Origin: Stenogyne calaminthoides
Taxonomy: Eukaryota > Streptophyta > Magnoliopsida > Lamiales > Lamiaceae
Reading direction: 5' to 3'
Length of the DNA stretch: 64,000 bases
NCBI GenBank assembly: GCA_037126765.1
Contig: JBBCBC010000024.1
Span: 18,077,554-18,141,553, forward strand
A program made the translations under genes and the position numbers. The stretch's first letter is position 1. Each line of letters begins with the position of its first letter. Below, in pieces: positions 57,763 to 64,000 of the stretch. The notes beneath the pieces are model-generated. The model worked only from the letters and a program-made list of their open reading frames with translations. It did no database searches and was not told the DNA's origin.

Positions 57763-60700
57763 ATGGCCCCTACCATTTTTGAGAAATTAGCCGAGACGAA
57801 TAAGCCATGGTACGAATATGTAGTGTCTCTGGAGAGCACGTCAAATGCCAAGCACGAAGAAGAAGCGCTCCACTTAATCCGATTGGCAAAACTGATGAAC
57901 CTCGTCGCCGTCGACCCGTAGGCGAGTATACCCGTGAGGTAATAGAGTTTGTTGCAAATATGGAAATCGATGAGGAAGATTGTATAGCATCTAAGATTTC
58001 CATTTTGCATCTCGAACAATCGATGAAATATGTGGATTTTGTTCGAGAGCTCTATATTGTCCCGAAGCATCTGAACGATGTATTTGAGTTGTGTGATAGG
58101 GGAGATGATCCCTCATTGTATATGTTGGGACGGGAGCAGGAGTATCTTGACAAGGTTACCGAGAAACCTGTTAAGTTTGGGGCAACTCTACACAAACGGC
58201 ATCTACAGCCGAAATACAGAGTATTGATGGATATTGTGGGAAAGTGCATCATGAGTCGATCTGGAAGCTTCGAGCAGATCAGCACTCCCAAACTTCGACT
58301 GATGGCGGCAATTGAGGACTCACCCACCAAGGATTTCAACTGGCTGAAATATCTGATCAAGGTGGTGATTGAGCAAGCCAAGGTCATAAAAAGGAAGGAT
58401 GATGAGGCAATATCTATCAAAGGCAGAATCCTCCACGCCACCAAAATTGCATTCATTCTGGAGATGTGCCGTGAGGAGGAGGATATTTTTGCCAACTCTA
58501 CCCCATTCCCTAAGTCCAAAATTATGTTCAAACCGATTGCTGCGAAGAGGACTTTCAAGGGAAAGAAAGAGAAGAAAGTGGAATCACCGGTTGCGGCTGC
58601 TGAAAAGGAAACCCAACAAGCCAGGGGGAAGGTGTTGTTGGAAGCCAAGAAGGAGTAGGGTGAGAAATTGAAGAAGCATAAAACCCTTGCTCCAAAACGC
58701 AAAAGGATGGTGGTTCTCACTGATGAAGATGAGGAAAGTGAGACTAAGGAGATTCTGCCTGAGAGCCAAACTGCTCAGAAATCGCCATTACATGTTTTGG
58801 CTCAGGCTATCTCAAAGGCACAGGATCAAACTGAGGAGCAGGTCTTCTCTGAGGTTCTTGAGACTTCACTGAGTTCAGACAAATTTTCTCAGGAAATTTT
58901 CCAAGGACCTCAGAGAAAGTTCAGATTCCCTCTGAGGATATGCCGGCTCAGACCGCAGAAGATGCTCAGATTCCTGCTGAGGATATGCCCACTCAGTTCT
59001 CAGAGCAAGCAGATATTCCCACTGAGGAGGCGCCAGCTCAGACCTCAGAACCAAGTCATATCCAGACTGAGGAGCTGCCTGTCCAAACCTTAGAAGCTGC
59101 TGAGCCTCAGGAGCCGATGAACTTTGAAGAGCTCCTGAGTGAACTGTTGATTGACCCTTCCACTGAACCTGATAGCCTGATGCTCAAGAAAGGAGAAGCT
59201 GAAGAGACCGAATGGCGAAACAAGGGGGAACGGTTCATTCTTGACCGCTACCCTGAGCTGAGCTCATTCCCTGACCTACAAGACATCTTCTTCAGATTGA
59301 GGTCAACGGTCTACATCCTCAACCAGACTCTTCCAGAGATGCTTAATATTGCTTCATTCAGAGGGGAAGACTGGTAGAACGAGGAGACAACGTTTCTCAC
59401 TGAATTCTCAGGGTTCAGGAAAACCAAGCTCCGGATGAAAATCTCAAATTTTGATGAGCTTGTGAAGAGGAAGGTGGCTGAGAGAACTGCTGAAGTTGGT
59501 GCCCCGAGCTCCATTGACAAATCTTAGGATGGGGACCAACAAGGGGATGATGGGAGTCAATCTCAGAATGAGAAAGACTCAACTGATGCTGATCAGGCTG
59601 CTGTCGAACATCCTCAGACTGAAGTTAGCCTTCAGGTAACTTTTGGCACAATTAATAATTATGTCAGGTTTACTGAAGTTCCTACCTTTAAATCTGTAAT
59701 GTCTGATATGCAGACTGAGGCTCAGGTGGACACCCAAGCTCAGGGTGAAGCCCCAGTTCAAACTGAAGCTCAGGTTCAGACTGAGACTCAGGATGAACAG
59801 CCAACTCAGGAGGCACAGCAGATCAGTAATGCTCCTGAGATTGATCTCACCCCGGTGATGGAGAAATTGGAGAAGGTTGAGCCAATATTGAACAAAATTG
59901 CTCAGATGGAGGAAGTTTTGGCCAACCAATCTCAGAAGATTGAAGGATTGAGTACTTCTTCAGAACTGGTGCTGTTTCAGAGCTCTATGACAGAAAAGCT
60001 GACCTCCATGGAAGCAAAGCTATAAAACAAGATGGAGGGGGTCAAGGCTGAGCTTAATGCGGAGCTGAAGCAAAAGCATCAGGAGCAGACACAAATTCTT
60101 GAAGCAAAGTTGGCTGAGAGGAATGAGATGCTAGTGAAGAACGCTGTTGAGGAAATGAGCTCATTGCTTATGGCCAAGATGACAGACATGTTCAAGGAAG
60201 CTCTCTCAAGCCAATTTGCACATTTGTCTGAAGAGTTCTCTGTGGCGAAGAACCACCTTAGGCGGCTCGAGGAGGAGCAAGATCAGATGGCAGGGGAGGT
60301 GTGGAGTGTCAGCAAAGAGCAATATCACATGGACACAGCACTCTCTAGGCTTCTGCCAGAGTATGGTTCCAAGAAGGGGGAAAGACCTGGAGCTGATCTC
60401 AGAGAATTATTGGAACATACTCTGAAGGGAAAGGTTGTTAAAAATGCTGAAAAGAAGATACTTGCTGAAGCCATGAAGGAGATTGAAGCCACTGAGAAGC
60501 TTAAGTTCAAAGAGGTGGAGAAGCCAGTCTACACTCAGGTTTCAGAGGAAACAATGCAGGAAGTTGCTATGGAGAAACTGAGTGGTAGAGTAAGGATTGG
60601 GACAAGCTAGGCCGGTGCTGAATTGCCCATCAAGAGAAAGGCCGTGGTGATAGAAGAGCCTGAGGGCAAAAGAGTAAAGGCTTTTAAGCCAGTTCAGAGG

Positions 60701-61347
60701 AAGCTGATATTGGGTACTGAAGATTCTGAGTCTGAGCCCAAGAAGAAAGTCTTCAACACTAGAAGCACTCTGAAAACACTCCAGATTGAACAAGCAAAGA
60801 AAGCTGCTGCTTCTGTTTCTGGTGTACCAGTGATTAGAAAGAAGGTTGAAGAAGAGCAGAAAAGAAGGAGTGGGTTCAAAAGGTTCGCAAGCAAGAGGAG
60901 AGGGAGCACAAAAGCACAGAAATGGCCGCACGTTGACAAATGGATGCCAGTCCATCTCAACGATGCGTGGGAAGAAATCAAGAGAACCTTCTGGTTCTAC
61001 TATGATGTGCTCAGAGAATGGAGAGGGGAGAGCTCATATCCGAATGAGGCTTTCATCGATTATCTCCTGCCTTCTATCCAAAATATCTCCAAGGATGGAT
61101 AAATCTAGCGGATAAAGGAAAGGTGCAGATAACCGCCCCTGGTCCATATGTGTACCCTCCTCCCAGGCTGGAGAATGGTTGTGTTAATGAGAAAGTCATT
61201 TCTCAGGAAATATCTCAGTATGCTGCTCAGTTGGGTCTGACAGGAAACAATCCGGATATCATCAAAGAAAGAGATGCACTGAAGAAGAGATATTACGGAA
61301 TGTTCAACCTAGAAGTCCCTGCTGATGAGGTGGAAGAGCAGAGCTGA
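57763..61347 (+). pseudogene. Extra 3' ORF of SIRE-like element E (about 1190 codons, broken)
   Basis: ATG at 57763 (MAPTIFEKLAETNKPWYEYV) opens a long coding stretch downstream of RNase H. The frame shifts by about 57900, then runs 57920-58655 ('ISILHLEQSMKYVDFVRELYIVPKHLNDVFE', possibly the folded domain) to TAG 58656, and shifts again near 58925. From there it stays in one frame to 61102, with TAG 59375, TAG 59525, TAA 60023, TAG 60608 and TAA 61100 as the only stops. A last piece (61123-61347, 'PYVYPPPRLENGCVNEKVISQEI') lies in the third frame. Visible parts: Gln/Thr/Glu-rich repeats (58940-59100, 59700-59820), a coiled coil (about 59860-60260) and a basic C-terminal region (60620-60910). 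No membrane segment or signal peptide is evident. Position corresponds to the env-like ORF of SIRE elements and to 12594-14932 in element D. Function unknown. Confidence 0.7.
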
Positions 61348-61816
61348 AGAACCGAACTGAAGAGCTGAATTGAAGAACAAAATGAAGACTCAGAAGATGA
61401 AGACTCAGAAGATTCATGTAATCTTTTATTTTTCTTGTCTTTTTGATTTTGTTTGATAAGTTTCATTGTAACTTGTAACAATCTACCTATCATCAATGAA
61501 ATTTTATCATTTATGCTCAAAAGATAATATCTCATTATCTTATTTACATGTCTTTTAAAATTTGATATGCCTGAATGATTATCTCTGAGATTAACTGATT
61601 GAGAAATTAAGTATTTGGTGATGAATCCTTTGAGAGATTCATTACTGAAGAAATTGTTGTGAGAATCTCTGTATGGAAATTTTTGGGAGATTAATTGTTA
61701 AGAGACTCATTATTTAAGGGGAAATTGTTGAAAATAAAACCAATCTTGGAATAGGATAAACTGAAACCTGAGTATAGGTTAAGTATGTTTGTAACAAGAT
61801 AGGTTTTGGCATCATC
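61348..61816 (+). other. 3' untranslated region of element E
   Basis: No ORF. Contains 'gagattaactgattgagaaattaag'-like low-complexity stretches and leads to the polypurine tract. Confidence 0.7.
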
Positions 61817-61830
61817 AAAAAGGGGGAAAT
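61817..61830 (+). other. Polypurine tract of element E
   Basis: AAAAAGGGGGAAAT directly before TGTTGGGAGA of the 3' LTR. The same tract is found in element F. Confidence 0.93.
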
Positions 61831-63922
61831 TGTTGGGAGATGAATTTAATAAAGATATGATTTTGATTAGATCCTAAAACCCCTGAGTATGACATGTTCA
61901 GAATAATCTTGATAGTTGAGTCAGGATTCAGTTTTAGAGTATTCAGGATGTTATCTGCAAAATGTATAGTCAGCATATATAGATCGGGTTAGGATCTCAA
62001 GATTACGAAGAACTCGATAAGTTTACAAGAAACCGAAGTTTCGATGATGAAACCGAAGTTTCAAGTTTCAGATGAAACGAAGAAACCGAGGACTCAATAT
62101 GAAATCGAGATATCAAGACTCAAGATGAAATCGAGATATCAAGACTCAAGATGAAATCGATGAATCAAGACTCAAAGATGAAGACTCGAGATATCATTCA
62201 AGACATCTCAGAAAGACTCGAAAGACTCAAGACTCGGAAGACCCTCAAGACTCGTAAGACTCAAGACACGTACATGTAAGATCAAGAATCAAGATCAAGA
62301 ATATCAAGGCACGCGAATTATCAAGACTCAAGAATGTACTTAATGCTCAAGATAAACTCAATGTTCCGAGGCACCAACATATCTATCCGGGCTGGATGCA
62401 ATCTCGAAAGATCGCGATTCCTTAGAAAGTTAGATATTGCCCATAACATTCAAAGTGCGTATAAAAGGAACTAAGACAAAGTATTGTTAAGGTTATATCA
62501 CTCAGAGATTGTAACCAAAAGAGCCGTTGAGTTGTCTACCTTTAACTGGAGACAAAAGTCAAAAAGAGGAAGACAAAGATTTGCATACCATATCGACAAT
62601 CGACAAATGATGGTCATTTGAAAAAAGATGTCAGAAGTACAAAGTTCCAGACTGCAAAAAGTGAAGACCAGCTACATGAAAGGCTATTGCCTAAAACGTG
62701 TTAGGGAGTGTCAAACCCTAAATATAGCCGTTTCTCACACACCATAAGAGGAAACTCTCGGAGCTATCTCTCCAACGGATAGTTTTTTCAAGAGTGACCT
62801 TGGTGTATGCCTATAAATACTTGTGACCTTCTACATTGAAAGGTTACGAGAAATTTGTAAGCAACTCAAGAGCTCAAACTTATTATTGCAAGTTGAAGCA
62901 CTCGAAAAACCCAGAATTTCCCAAGTGCTTTATATTGAAGAGAGCTCATTAAACTAAGCCTAGTATGATAAGATATATCCAAAGCTTAGTCGAGATATCC
63001 TAGCCTTTGCATTGTTCTTTATTGTAAAGAATATCTCATCCTAGTTGGAAACCAACCACGAAACCTCAAACCCTTTAGAAGGTAGTTTGGGTGTGATTGT
63101 TGGTGAGATTGGAGTTGTAAAGAGTGAGTAAACTACATTGAGGTAGTCAGAAAGCTCTAGAGGAGAAGTTAGTAAGCTACTTGTGGTAGTCTGAAAGCTT
63201 GTGTGAGTTGAGTAAGTAAACTACAGAGGTAGTCAGAAAGCTCAAGGTCGGGTTGAGTAAGTAAACTACAGAGGTAGTCAGAAAACTCAGGGCCGAGTTG
63301 AGTTAGTAAACTACAGAGGTAGTCAGAAAGCTCAAGGAAGTGATTAGTGAATTTCTCTGAAGAGATCAGAGAGAGTGGAAGTAGGAGCTTGAGTCTCTGA
63401 ACCACTATAAATTGCTGTGTTCTTTGCTTTCTGTCTTGCTTTGCTTAACTGTTGCATATATTCTGAAAGCATATTTTCACTGACATTTCAGTTGGAATCA
63501 ATCCACTGAAGTTGCATATAATTGAATCACAGCCTAATCACTATTCCATTAAAGGAAGGTTTTCAGCAAAAGCTTAAAACGAGTATAAACTAAGGGCCAA
63601 CCATTCCGCACATCTGAGTAGCTAGAACAGATAGTTACCAAACTGAACTTACTCTTCTGAGGGTTCAGTAAGTTAGTTATCTGATCCAAGCAACTCAGGA
63701 TCTTTGAAAACTCAGGACTTAGTTGGGATTATCTGAGGTTTCTGAAAGCAGCTCAGGATCACTGTCTCAGTAGACTTTGATTCAGAACGATCCGTGCTTC
63801 TCAGGACCAAATCATCAAGACAACCTGACCCAAGCTGGCCTCTGTAAGAAAAGTTTTAAAAACACTGAACACGTGTATTCCCCCCCATACACGTGTAAGA
63901 CTCGTTTACACCGGGACCAACA
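61831..63922 (+). repeat. 3' LTR of element E
   Basis: 2092 bp with the same ends as the 5' LTR. From 62690 onward it is almost identical to 46830-48039. Before that the two copies differ mainly at CTG/CAG-derived positions. It is followed by the target duplication cccac (63923-63927). Confidence 0.95.
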
Positions 63923-63927
63923 CCCAC

Positions 63928-64000
63928 TTATATAGTTACTCCTTTTGTCGCACGCAGTCCGCAATGATGTAAGGATGCATCGCGTTATCGTTGTATTATA
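63928..64000 (+). other. Continuation of element G interior
   Basis: After the E target duplication the sequence of G resumes and runs off the window. 73 bp, nothing recognisable. Confidence 0.7.

Larger units (their letters stand above)
45985..63922 (+). mobile_element. Element E: SIRE-like Ty1-copia retrotransposon, full length, interrupted by element F
   Basis: It has LTRs 45985-48039 and 61831-63922, a PBS 48042-48053, Gag, Pol, an extra 3' ORF and a PPT 61817-61830. A perfect target duplication cccac (45980-45984 / 63923-63927) joins two halves of element G. Without F it is about 14.8 kb, large for copia but usual for SIRE/Maximus elements with an additional 3' ORF. The LTR halves 46830-48039 and 62690-63922 are nearly identical, so insertion is recent. 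Confidence 0.95.

Overview
This window looks like plant nuclear DNA from a repeat-dense, probably heterochromatic chromosome region, most likely of a eudicot. It is AT-rich, and almost everything recognisable is transposon-derived: long LTRs with TG..CA ends, tRNA-Met-type primer binding sites, Ty1-copia gag-pol fragments, a Ty3-type LTR, MITEs, SINE-like units and a LINE-type zinc-binding/RNase H gene. I found no intact ordinary host gene, no rRNA, no functional tRNA and no CRISPR array. The only host-like coding sequence is a broken proline-rich cell-wall-type gene carried inside a Mutator-like element.

Layout, left to right. 1-269 is the tail of an LTR that continues off the left edge. 270-3060 is a LINE-type gene remnant (zf-RVT then RNase H) split by a solo LTR (729-2461). 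3353-5405 is a reverse solo LTR, 5583-5813 a Stowaway MITE, and 7191-8433 a TIR element holding a SINE-like unit and 74-bp tandem repeats. 8636-11040 is a three-copy tandem array in which one unit took a PIF/Harbinger MITE and another a solo LTR. 11451-19537 is element D, a reverse SIRE-like Ty1-copia element with a large extra ORF downstream of pol; its 5' part is lost.

19538-40912 is a three-level nest. Element A (copia, + strand) is interrupted inside its gag zinc knuckle by element B (copia, + strand, 22411-35435, TSD gaaag). B is interrupted in its leader by element C (copia deletion derivative, - strand, 25538-29326, TSD tgaac). The 3' LTR of A is itself interrupted by a Mutator-like element (38996-40724) with a captured gene fragment.

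40946-64000 is a second nest. A Ty3-type element G (3.57-kb LTR, PBS, unidentified interior) is interrupted by E (45985-63922, TSD cccac), a SIRE-like element of about 18 kb with near-identical LTRs and a 3.6-kb extra 3' ORF. E is interrupted in gag by F (49028-52206), a related element reduced to two LTRs and 249 bp of interior.

Relative ages follow from the nesting: A before B before C, and G before E before F. Element E looks young by its LTRs and intact gag, yet its pol appears shredded. Many of the differences fall at CTG/CAG trinucleotides and turn them into CG-containing strings, which I read as base-calling or consensus error at CHG-methylated cytosines. I see no new defence-type or metabolic system here. 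The most useful observations are this error signature, the extra 3' ORFs of D and E, the Pack-MULE candidate, and structured motifs in the LTR/leader regions of A, B and C.
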